Of a stretch of 64,000 bases of DNA, positions 35,124 through 46,373 are shown piece after piece. This DNA is from Adineta steineri. Its lineage: Eukaryota > Rotifera > Eurotatoria > Adinetida > Adinetidae. The notes beneath the pieces are model-generated. The model worked only from the letters and a program-made list of their open reading frames with translations, was not told the origin of the DNA and ran no database searches. The stretch is taken from contig CAJNOI010000039.1 in assembly GCA_905250115.1 (NCBI GenBank), positions 339,488-403,487 of the forward strand, read 5' to 3'. The stretch's first letter is position 1; the number at the start of each line of letters is the position of its first letter. The position numbers and the translations under genes were made by a program.

Positions 35124-37852
35124 TTATGTCAAATTTCTTAATGCACATTCTGTATTAAAACGTTTTAATTCATCAGATTCAAGTGCATGAAGTGCACGCG
35201 AATGAACACGAGACATTGTAACAAAATCAAGTGATTGATACTGTTTCAAATGATCCAAATAAGCAAGCCAAAGATCTAGAAAATAGAATTTGAGGCAAAA
35301 ACAAAATTAATAAAATATTTTACCAGCAGAGATTTTTCCAAAATAGATAATGGCTTGTTCAAAAGCAGTTTTAATACGTTTATTATCGATATTTGATGAT
35401 GATTGTTCGATTTTAATATAATCCATGTAGAACGGTAATGAAGCCGGTATTCGACTTGATAATCTAAGTGTAGAGAAACAAAAAAAATGAATGATGAATA
35501 TTTTAAAGAATATAATTTTACTTGTCAAATATTTTTCGAACTTGTTGAATAGATTTTGTTTGATTAATCCATTGTAAATATTTCGATTTCATTTGTAATG
35601 CTACAGAAAGATCAAGTGATTCAAATTGAGATTGCTAGAAGAATTTAATTTTCATCACATATGTATAGTTTCGATTTTCTTACTTCAAATAATTCCTCTG
35701 TCCATTTAATATCATGTTCTTGTGCATAATCAATAATCGTATTCCAAATTAAAGCAGAATTCTATTCCGAAAAAAAAATTAATCGAAAAATTAGATTCGG
35801 AAAAAAAAGATTTACTTTAACATCTGAATGTTGATAAGCAAGTTTAAATTCTTTTTTTAATATTTTTGAATCAGCTGATTCTTCAATAAATAACGATAAA
35901 CGTTTATTCCAAAGTGAAGAATCATTTGGATATTGATCAGTAGCTTTTTGAATAACAACTTTCGCTCGATCATGATCAACTATCGATACCTAAAGACAAA
36001 AAAAGCGATAAAATAGAAAAAATTCTTGTAATCATACCCATTCTAAATAACGTTCAGGTGTTAATGAAATCTGTTGACTAGCTGATGAGAATACTTGATC
36101 ACATGTAGAGATATGCTAAATAAAGTAGAAATAATAGACTCTTAACAATATTCTATTTCTAAATATTTACCTCAGTTTTATTTGAACTCGCTGCTTGAGT
36201 TAAACGTTGTACACAAAAATCAAGATATAAATTCCATAATTCATCTAAATAAATCAATTAGATAAATCAAAAAATAAAATTATTCTTACTTTTATTCACG
36301 GTTGATTTTTTTAATTGTTTTTCATAATTTTCTCTTACTTGTTGTTCAAGTACAGCAATCATAAAAGCTATGTATAATCAATTATTTGATTGTGATATAG
36401 ATTAGAAAAAGAATATTCCTTACTGACGTCTTGATCTTTTTTTGCAGCTTCATCAAGCATTTTACGTTCATTTATTAATGGACGTTGAGCTATTAATGAT
36501 TGTGCAAGTGCATTGGAAGAATATTTTTCTTTTAAACTAATATTACGAATAAAATAAAAGAAATTATTTTAAATATTTATCTTACATTGAATAGATTTTG
36601 TTAATAAATGATTCAGCGAATGAAAATTGTGAGAATTCATAGAGAATTTGAATGAATGAACAAAGAAATACTGGATCATCTGAAAAAGAAAGAGGTAATT
36701 CGTTTAAATAAGAAATAGTTGTATTATTTTGTACAGACTTTCAATAGTTGATTGAGCATTTTGAAAAACAATTTCAACAATTTTGCCTTGTAATATTGCA
36801 TCTTCTTCATTATCATTCGTTTCCAGTTTCGTCCGATCAAGTACAGCTTGTCGTTTTTGTATTAATTCAACATAGAGTAATTCAAATTTGAAATACTAAA
36901 TCAACAAACAAATTAAATTTTTCGAATATTTCTATCAAACAAATTTACTTCAAGCCAAAGTTTCTTCTCTTGTGGCATTAAACGAAGAGCACGTTGAAAT
37001 AATGAACGAGCTGATGATGGTGATACCATTGTTTCAAATTCAAATTTTGCTGCCAATATCCATAACCCTTAAGAAAATCTTCTACTAAATCTTAATCATA
37101 AACAAAATTGAACTTACAATATTTATTGCCATGTGTTTGTAATGCAGATGTATATGCACTTGATGCTGTTGAATAATCATGCTATGAAGCGAAAGATTAG
37201 CTTTTAATATTGAGGAGAAAATTTTTCTTACTTGTTTTGTAAGAAATTCAATAAATGTTAACCATAATTGAACATCTTTTTTAAATCGATGACATACACT
37301 CTAGAATAAGAAGTAGATAAACATATAAATAGTTTTGAATTTATCTTTACTCGAAAAAGTCGTTCAATACGTCGTTTAATTGCTAAATCAATTTCATTTT
37401 TTTTATGTGTTCTTCCTATTTTTAATTTCTAGAAATAAAAGTATTTAAAAACAAATTATTCAAAATATATATATTTACCTCTCGACGTAATTGTATAAGT
37501 TTAAGAAGATGAGTTTCATACTAAAATTCATTTCTATAATTTTTAATAATTTGAAAATATTTTTGATCTACTTTTATATAATCAAGATAACATTCTTTTT
37601 CTTTTGTTCGTCGAATGATTTTATATTCATGGCGTCTTCGTGTTCGAACCATTTTTCTATTTACAAAAGAAAAAACCAATAAGTATCAAATTTTAATCTA
37701 ATCTTATCATTGAAAATAGTTTCATGGACGATAACTTATAGAACTGATCCTTTGACATACTTTATTTCTGCTTCTGTAAACAAACCAATTCGTTTAGCTT
37801 GTTCAAATTCAGATAGCATATCTTCTAAATGACGTTGTACTACTTCAGCCAT
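35124..37852 (-). CDS. UTP6: UTP6, small-subunit processome component
   Basis: About a dozen or more introns of roughly 50 bp interrupt a protein of around 650 residues. The N-terminus MAEVVQRHLEDMLSEFEQAK, followed by RIGLFTEAEIK, matches UTP6 (human MAEIIQERIEDRLPELEQLE, RIGLFSHAEIK). The body is built of HAT/TPR-like helical repeats, and the C-terminus (LWLAYLDHLKQY, TMSRVHSRALHALE) fits the final HAT repeats. UTP6 is a subunit of the UTP-B complex in 18S pre-rRNA processing in the nucleolus. The start ATG is 37850-37852; an acceptor-like CTTAG ends 13 nt upstream. It is the most upstream member of the minus-strand cluster. Confidence 0.88.
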
Positions 37853-38314
37853 GATTTCGTTTAATCTAAGAATATCAAATAGAAATTAATTATCTATTCA
37901 ATCAATATATATTTAAATATGTTCCTATCTAGATCAGAAAGATATACATATATATATTCAAGTTTTATCTCCGAAGAGATTAACTTTGGTGTAATATATC
38001 ATTCTATAAAAAGATCTATTTGACAGTAAAGATATTACGAAATAAACGAAGAAAACCTTCATTTGAGAATATCTTTAAAATAATTTCCGAAGATTTTACT
38101 AAGATTTTATTCATAAAATAGAATAGAATCTACTCTAATCTTCGATTACTTTATTTTGATTAGAATTATACACTTACCAATTAAATCGTTCACTTTTCAA
38201 AATAGAAAATTTATCTTTAAAAAAACAAGAAAAAACAATAAATAAACAAATGGATATATATTATAACCAGTCAGTACTAACGTAGAGTCCGAAAATCTCA
38301 ACAGCTGATAATAG
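37853..38314. promoter_or_regulatory. divergent promoter region UTP6 / COA6
   Basis: The only sizeable gap between the minus-strand UTP6 series and the plus-strand COA6 series, 462 bp and AT-rich. On the plus side a consensus-like branch point TACTAAC (about 38275-38281) precedes a CAG ending at 38304, 10 nt before the COA6 ATG. On the minus side CTTAG lies 13 nt before the UTP6 ATG. I see no TATA element that stands out from background. Confidence 0.5.
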
Positions 38315-38798
38315 ATGTCGTTAAAAAACTTTAGTTCACATTCTTTCATCATTGGGCATTTTAGTTCTATATGTTCTTTTATTATCTCTAACGATAATAT
38401 GACTACGAGTTCATCCATTGGTGAAAACGATATAAAATTCAATTCTTCATCATCATCTTCATCCGTTTGTTGGCAAGCACGTGATGCTTGGTGGAAATGT
38501 TTAGATTTATACGATAATTGTGAATCGAAATGTCAAAAACAAATTGAACAACTTCATCAAGCTTGTACTCCTAAAATGGTATTTAATAATAGAAATGTTT
38601 TTCTCAATAATTCATATTTATTTTTAGGTACAATTTTTTGAGGAGAGACGTAAGAAATTAACAGAAGATAAACCAAATCGAAAATTAATGTTACCACAAA
38701 ATGCTTTACATAATTATTTAACTGATTTTCGAAATAATGCGAATCATAATTTTTTCTCTCATCAAACCGGTTTTCCCTTTGATGATGATGATGATTAA
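38315..38798 (+). CDS. COA6: COA6-like cytochrome c oxidase assembly factor
   Basis: Two exons give a small protein with a twin-cysteine helix-hairpin. CWQARDAWWKC is the CX9C motif and CQKQIEQLHQAC is the CX10C motif, the CX9C-CX10C pair typical of COA6. FFEERRKKL follows, as in human WIKYFDKRRDYL. COA6 acts in the mitochondrial intermembrane space in copper delivery to COX2. The tail ends in five aspartates. The first ATG (38315) lies 10 nt after a good acceptor; an internal ATG at 38399 (MTTSSS) would remove a 28-residue hydrophobic N-terminus not known in the family, so the start is uncertain. Confidence 0.85.
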
Positions 38799-38947
38799 AA
38801 TCATTGTAAATAATAATCGTATTACTTATCACGTATACAAATGAAAAATGTTTTGCTTTCTTTTATTCTTTATCTATTTGCCTTCCAGTATCTCAAACCA
38901 AAAAAATCTTATATTTATTTATTTAAGATATTTCACATAATTTTTCA

Positions 38948-41900
38948 ATGGCGACTGCTCGTCCTTCGCCTACTACGACTTCTTCTTCTTCTTCTTCGGC
39001 TACGGTTGTTCATCAATTAGTTGAATTATTTCGTACAAATGGACATCGAGTTTTACATGGAGATAGTAAAGTGTGTTTTACATCGGATTCACTTACATTA
39101 TTGAATAATTATTTTCAAGCAGCTAAATTTGATATTATATTACCACAAACAAATGATCGTGTAAGAACGAGTTCAATACCGCCACTGCCACCACCACCAC
39201 CATCCGTACAAAATTTAAGAATTAATACACGACTTAGAGAAGATTTAATATTTTTACATGATTTTTTAAAGAAAATTCACGCTGTTAAAGTATGTCGATG
39301 ATATAAAATAAACGGATTATTTCTTATATTATTTAAATAGTTAATTCATCATGCAGGAACTCTTCAAGGAAATGTTTTTCTCTATCCATTTCAACATGTA
39401 GTTTGTTTGGAATTAAAAAAAATACCACCACATATGGTCTCTGGTTTATCTATACTTCGTCCTCAACTTGAAACATTAATATGTTCTCAATCAGTAACAA
39501 AAATTGAAGTAAGATTTTTATTCTTTTAATATTTTTCTTATAAAATAATTTTTAGGATTTAATAAGTGATTGCGGTGGTGATTCTGTACAGCCGGAGAAA
39601 TGGCCTCGATTAAAATCACTTTTTCTTGCTCATAATTTTATTGAACGTATTGATCAATCTTTAGTAAGAATTCAATTTGATCTAAAAAAATTCCTCAAAA
39701 TTCGTTTATTTTTTTTAGAAATATTTAATCGCACTTGAAGTACTTGATTTAAGTCATAATCGATTACAAGATTGTTCAAAAATATTAGAAGCAAGTTATT
39801 AATAAAATCAAACTCGTCATAAATATCTTTTTGTAATAGATTGTACCTCATGTAAAACATTTAAATCTTTCATCAAATCAATTACGTAATGTACCAATAT
39901 GGCCGGAATATAAAGGTCCATGTCGATTATTTACACTTAAAATGCGTCAAAATTGTCTTGAAGACGTAACGGGTAAGAAAAAATATTTTCTAAGAAAAAT
40001 AAAATTAATTTTATTTTCTTAAGGTATCGAAATAATGAAATCAATTGAAGAATTAGATTTAAGTGATAATTTTATAACACTTATACCTGAACAAATTCGT
40101 TATATGCCAACAATAAAACGCGTAGGAATTTATTTTAAAAATTCTAATTTATTCTTTTTTTTGTTTTAGCTTTCTTTTGCACGTAATCCATTTACTTATG
40201 CTACGAATTATCGACAACAAATTATATACAATTTACCATATGTTTTTTCTCAAGAAGCTCGAGAAGTTAGTTTTTATTTTTCTAAATATTTGTTAAATTT
40301 TACATTTTAGCTTTTAATCGATGATCAACAATTGACATCAAAAGAAAAACAAGTAGATTTTTTCGATTATTGAAATTTAATATTGATTTTGTTTTTAAAG
40401 CGTATTCCAAGAAATCGTAATCGTCAACAACCTCTTGTTTCAGCATTTCGTCCTTATTCACCATCTTCATCCGCACAAAATACAACCACAAGTGAATCAA
40501 CAACTGAACCAGAATCAATTACATCGAATTCTTCAGGAACAGTTGTTGTTAAAAGGTACGTTGTAAATACAATAATCTTGAAGGCTATCGTGATTAGATA
40601 ATACTCGAAAGGTCATATATGATTGTATTCATAGATAAGTGATTTTAATTCCTACAATTAAAATATTGACGATCGTAATCAGTCTCTTAAAGAATAATAT
40701 ATTCGAATGATCGATAGATATATGAGTTGATAGTAAAAAATGAACAATCTTTGTCTTTTTTTTAATCAATATGGTATTTGATCTATCTTTATTTGTTTGT
40801 ATAACCTTAGAAATTTAATCCAATTCATTTTGAATGCTAGAGAATTTGTTCTTTAAATAAAATTACAATAATTTTAAGCTTTTCTAGACGAGGGCGGCCA
40901 AAGAATCGACCAGGAAATTTACGAACACTTGATGCAGATGAAACACCAACAGAACATGGTAAATAACTTAAATTTATTTATTTAGTTTTTTTATCCCCAA
41001 ATATATTTTTTTAGCTACATCTGGTTCTGATAATGAAACAGGTTCACAAAGACGTCGTTTAAAAAATTTACACGAAACACTTCAAGATATTGATGGTACT
41101 AATCATACATCCCAAACACCAGGCTCTAGAAATATTTATCAATCAACAATATATGAACAAGATGATAATATATTAAAATCGCCAACATCTGTTGCAAGTA
41201 GTATACCACGTAAATTAGCAAATGATTTATCACAAGTAAAATTTCATTATCTATTTATTAAAAAAAATGCAAAATATTTTTTTAAGTCTCCAAAACGACG
41301 AAAAAGTCCACGTTCTCGTAGAGCCGATCCACCAACAAGAATTGTTTTAGAAGTTGTTGATGTTTCAAATACAACATCAGATGAAACACCAGTACCTGAT
41401 TCACCGATATCTGAAAGAAATGCTTCGATTAATAAAAATTATCAAACACCAATACCAGTTCTTGAGCCAAAAGAAAATCCTGTTGATGAAATAAATACTG
41501 GCGGTATAGAAAAAAATATCTTCTTCCTACTACATATTTATATTCATTTAGCTGTTCAGATAGTATACGAACAATATTTTTTATTACTGATCAAACATCA
41601 AATGATACGAATCGTTCATTTACAATTGAAATCGATCCAATGTATTTAATAGAAAAAGATATTAACGATGAAGATTATTCAGAAAAAATTAAATATTCAA
41701 CAATTAAACTTTTAAATAATAATGAAAGGTAATAAAAAAACAACTGAAATTAGAAAAAAAAATCTTTTATTAATATTTAGTAATCAAAAAACTGTTGAAT
41801 TTACATTTGAAAAACGAAGAAATGAAGTTGAAAGAAGAATATATTCGTTTGATACGAAACAAGATCAAAAGGTAAATATAATTTTATAAATTATTATGAA

Positions 41901-44064
41901 ATCCTTTTTTGTTAGGCATTTGTTGAAGAAATTGAACGACATTTAGAATTATCAGTACCAATTGAATTACCAAATGGTGCACCTTTATTTATTGAGGTTT
42001 GAATAATTATTTATTAGAAAAGAATCATTGATTTTTTTCCGAATTTAGTGTACAAAATGTGGAAAATATTTTCCACCACTAACTTCAATGAATCATACAG
42101 GTTAGTAGAAAAACAATCATTTCGAGACCTTCGCATTTGATTTCAATGATCTGTTTTCCGCTACTTGAAACTTCGATAAAATGACAGCTCAGAAAAACCT
42201 CTAGTTATGACTTTTAATAGAATACTCTATCGTAGTTATAGATTAAAAGAAGCTTATGCAGAGAATTTATCATCTCCAACTATTCTTGTGTGTTCTATAG
42301 ATAATACGTCGTCGGCTATCTGTATGGCTTGTCAAAATGCCATCGTAACTCCACCAATTGAGTGAATATAATCTATATTTTTCCTTTTATTTTTACTTAT
42401 TATTATCTATATTAGAAATTTTGCTGCATTACAATTACAAACAACGATGACTGTATCATCCGATCAAGCCGATCTCGATCATCGATTACATTTGCATGTA
42501 GTAACTGAACACTTTACACATAATAATGAACAAATCAAACTACATTTTAAAGTAAATAAGAAACAGAATACATAGATATACATTACACTTTAACTTTTAT
42601 GTAGTGTTTCGTTGTTCGTTCAACAACAAGTAAATATTTTATTGCTCAAACAATTCTTACGGATTATGGAATTTATATATTTCAACATGAAGCGTATGCT
42701 TTAAAATATATATGAATTACATAATAATTACGTTGATTTTCTTAGATTAAGTACTGATTTCGATTCTGAATATGTTCTTGTTGGTAAAGATCTTTTAACG
42801 AATGTTCTTATGCTTGATATTGGTTATCGATTACAAACATTTACGATTGAATTACAATCAGCTGCATTTGCTTTTCTTCTTGCTGATCAACAAAAAACAC
42901 AAACGATTGTCAATCATATACTTGGTAAAGACGAATTTATTAGATAAATATTTGATATTTCGAGTTTGTCTTGTAAATTTTAATAGAAGTTCTTTCACCT
43001 GTTGTTCAAAGTGGCGAAGGAGCTTTACAAAAAATTAGTCGTATTAGTTCGGATGAATATCGACAACGTTTATTTGATATTATTAAAATTGAATGTAATA
43101 TTGATGAACCAAATGATGATATGATTGATTTCTATTCAATTATGATTCGAATGGATCAAGGTTAGTAAATACTTGCTCTCTCATTTATTCTCTAAACAAA
43201 TTTAGTATCTTAAATAAGTCCTGACTGAACTGTACTAAATACAAGTTATTATGTATTTCCCAATCTCTCTAAATATTATGTCATTGATTCTATCGTTACA
43301 ACTTTGTTAATTGATATATCTGATCTAGTCTATATGTATATAGCATTGTTTAGATTTATAGTTGTGAAAACAAAGAAATTGCTATAATTATATATCTATA
43401 TGATATCCAGTTTCTCTGTTCTGTCCAGATAGCAACCAATAAAAAATATAAACTAACATTTCTGATTAATGATACTACTCAATTTATTGTGTACAGTTCA
43501 AAGGGATGAGCAATCATATATGGCAAAAGAAAGAAAAACACACTGAGTGTCATCTAACAATTAATGATCGTAGTGTAGATCTTTTTCATAACTTTTATTA
43601 TCTATTTTTAGCTGGTAATAGTCAAATGATTGCTTTATTACTTCTTAAAAATTGGATTTTAATGATTGAAGATGCGTATGCAACAATTGATTCACGTCAT
43701 GTTCGTTTACCTGCTCAACCTAGTTCAGAATCCGGTACAAATCTACAATTAAAATGTGATCTTATGCATTTAGTTAACGTTGTAAGATTTTTATTTATTT
43801 TTTTATGAAATTAATTATTTTCTTTAGACAAATTATATTAATCACGCACAATTATTTGTTTTTGATTTTGTTGATGAATCTGAAACAAAAGAATTTCGAT
43901 GGAAATTAGAAAGTTTAACAACTGATAGTAAAAATGAATTTTTAACAAAAGTTCGCGATACTTATAGAACATTTATGGATATTCCTATGCCAGAAAAATT
44001 TGTATGTACAAAATTTCTTTTGTAATTAATAATTTCTTCTTTATTTTTTTAGGAAATGGTATAA
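38948..44064 (+). CDS. STK11IP: STK11IP (LIP1)-like leucine-rich-repeat protein
   Basis: More than 15 exons, roughly 1,000 residues. The diagnostic block is PQLETLICSQSVTKIEDLIS followed by DCGGD, matching SQLETLICSRSLQALEELLSACGGD of human STK11IP. Leucine-rich repeats follow (LKSLFLAHNFIERI, LEVLDLSHNRLQDC, VKHLNLSSNQLRNV, IEELDLSDNFITLI), then a capping region (IIYNLPYVFSQEARELLIDD) and a disordered, basic segment with an AT-hook-like RGRPKNRPG. The C-terminal half has PH-like beta strands and a zinc-binding-like CTKCGKYF...CMAC. STK11IP binds LKB1 and has been placed on lysosomal and endosomal membranes. The last exon is only 12 nt (GAA ATG GTA TAA at 44053-44064). Introns of about 330 bp and 450 bp occur near 40557-40887 and 43161-43612. 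The gene starts 149 bp after the COA6 stop. Confidence 0.9.
43161..43612 (+). other. long intron of the STK11IP-like gene
   Basis: This 452-bp intron splits IMIRMDQ from AGNSQMIALL, and the flanking exons join in phase. An open frame from 43506 runs through the acceptor into the exon, but homology supports direct splicing. No repeat or RNA gene is seen. Confidence 0.5.
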
Positions 44065-44220
44065 TAAACATTTATTTGGAATATACATATATGTGTGTTT
44101 TTGTCTGTTTATTGTTTCATTGTAATCTATTTTTTTTTGTATATTAATGAAACAAAGATTTCTCGTTGATTAAGAATAAAAATTTAACTTATATAAATTT
44201 AATTTTAGAATAAAAAAATT

Positions 44221-45949
44221 ATGTGTGATCTTTTTCAAGCTAATCCATGGAAACCATTATTATGTACAAATTGTCATCAAAATCGATCAGGTCATCAAAT
44301 AATGGAAAATACATGTGAACATCTATCACCGAAAAAATCAAGTGATTTACCAGCATCAACATCATCAATGCATCTTTATGAAGAAATTATGGCACAGTAT
44401 TTTACAATAAATACAACAGATATAGATTCATTAAAAACAACATCTGTTATTGAACGATTACCAACTCCAGATGAAAATGAACTTATTGATGATGATGATG
44501 TTGAAGAAGATTCATTTTCTGATGAAGAACAAGATTTAATGAAACCATCAACTATTGAATTTATTCAAAATCAATCTATGATTAATACACAAGGAATTGT
44601 TCTTATGGGTCCTGATTTACCAATAAAACAAGTAACAGCAACGATCACAAAAAAATCAAAGAAAATGAATCTATTAAGAAAAAGTAAAAGTAATGCAGAT
44701 GAATGCTTGAAAAAGACCGATATGAATTATAATAATACATCAAAATCATGGTGGTTTAAAGTCAAAAAAGCCAATACATCTCCAGTCAATCAAATAGAAT
44801 TAACAAATGAATCAAATAAACCAACTGTATATTTCATTTTTTTTAATTATTCACAAAAATATTTCATGATATTTTTTCATTCTAGATTTCAAGTCCGCCA
44901 TTAAGTTGTCAAACTCCACAACAAAGAGTTCGTGTTTTACCGGAAATCAATAAATTAACATTAAGTGAAGGTATTTATACTTACTTTATTTCAGTCAAAA
45001 CTGAAAGCGAAATAAAACTATATCCGAGATCATTAATCAGAATACAATGACTATATTTGTTTTTCTTTTAGCATTAAATATTGCTCGACGTCAACATTTA
45101 TTACCTAATCGTGAACCCAAATTAATTCTTCCTCATAAACCATATTGTTCTCCAATTAATTCAACTGGTCAAGCAAATTATGGGTCATCAATTGCTTCTA
45201 CAACATCATCATCAACCCAATCAAGTGCTGAATATGATACTGGTGTATTAAATAATTCAATAAAAGAAGAATCAACTTATTTAACTGCTACATCACCTGT
45301 TATTGAAAATAATAATAATCATTCTCTTATAACAATGCTTGATAAAATAAATAAGTTAACTATTGAACGTCTTACATTTGATCTTCGAATAATCATCGAT
45401 GAATATAAACATAATCTTCCCGTCGCTCGTTTTCAAACATTAAAATCTTTTCTTCATCAACATCAATCATCAAAAATTTTATCAAATGAAGCAATTTATT
45501 TCGTTCTTTTACAAATCATCGATGAATATTCTCATCATTCAACTGATTCATTAAAAATTATAACCATCGATCATTTTCTTATTGCACATGATTCAACAAT
45601 ACCTATTATTGTAACAACAACATCATCGGTTACAAATGAAGATCAATCACTTGAAAAATTTATTAAAAATCTTTCGAATCAATTATTTGATTCATCATCA
45701 TTACCAATATTTAATGATCTTTTAACATTTGAAAATATTTCTTATCGTTATTTATCCAAACAAATTCTTCAATTTTCAAATGTAGATATTGATCATAATA
45801 TATCAATGCAACGTGTTAAATTACTCGATTTATTTTGGAATAAAATACATTCATTACGAAATATTCAAATCAATGAAGAAAACGAACGATTTATTTTCGC
45901 ACATTATCATCTCATGCGACATATTTGTCAGTCAGATAGTTTAATATAG
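44221..45949 (+). CDS. unrecognised protein with PEAK/PRAG1-like N-terminal motif
   Basis: Three exons. The N-terminus, CDLFQANPWKPLLCTNCHQN followed by RSGH, resembles the conserved start of PEAK1 and PRAG1 pseudokinases (F..H.WKP..CKNCF.....H), a C-x2-C plus His cluster likely to bind metal. The middle is acidic then basic and probably disordered. The C-terminal 200 residues are helical and Leu/Ile-rich (LTFDLRIIIDEY, VARFQTLKSFLHQHQ, ALYFVLLQIIDEY-like), without any kinase motif. I do not know the family of this C-terminal part. The gene starts 156 bp after the STK11IP stop, with an acceptor-like TTTTAG 12 nt before the ATG, making it a candidate third cistron. The exon joins (about 44827/44886 and 44970/45073) are by eye. 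Confidence 0.6.
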
Positions 45950-46373
45950 ATATGAATAATAATAATAATCTTATCTCAGGAATTCTACGCACTCATCTCA
46001 GATAAATGTTGTTTGTTTTTTATGTATTTTATATATATCATAATTTGTTTGATGTACGTGTTTTTAAGTATTGTTTTTTCTCTGTGGCACATTGCATGTC
46101 TAGTATTTATTGAACGCTCAATTTTGTCACGATTAAAATTTTTTTCACAATAATAAATCATTTACAAAATCTAGCAGATAGTTCCAGATTATTTTGATTC
46201 AACTAGAGAAATAACATAAGACTAATAAAACTTGCGAGTTAATATTTGTTATTCTGTTTTCAATGAAAAATAAAAACTAATGAATACTAAAACTATAAAA
46301 AAATAGCAAATAGTTCTTTCTACAAAAGAATAAATGTAAACTAAAATTACAATGTTTATTCGTTCATCTAACG
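45950..46373. other. convergent 3' intergenic region
   Basis: About 420 bp of AT-rich DNA between convergent stops. It includes likely poly(A) hexamers on each strand (AATAAA near 46267 and the reverse form near 46355). No gene is seen. Confidence 0.5.

Larger units (their letters stand above)
29942..37852 (-). other. candidate polycistronic unit UTP6-IGBP1-LSM2-PPC-SAAL1
   Basis: Five same-strand genes follow each other with stop-to-start gaps of 125, 129, 194 and 60 bp. Each internal ATG is preceded by a splice-acceptor-like AG 21, 2, 11 and 12 nt upstream respectively, and AATAAA occurs in at least the IGBP1-LSM2 and LSM2-PPC gaps. Such an arrangement is what a spliced-leader-resolved operon looks like. 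Rotifers are reported to use spliced-leader trans-splicing, so the idea is reasonable but unproven here. Confidence 0.5.
38315..45949 (+). other. candidate polycistronic unit COA6-STK11IP-PEAK-motif gene
   Basis: Three same-strand genes are separated by 149 and 156 bp. Acceptor-like AG dinucleotides sit 10, 20 and 12 nt before the three start codons, without room for conventional promoters. It mirrors the minus-strand cluster across one shared divergent region. Confidence 0.45.

Noticed and set aside
43506..43612. Possible extra coding sequence before the exon at 43613
   Set aside because: The frame is continuous, but homology to STK11IP is satisfied by direct splicing, and the inserted residues match nothing.
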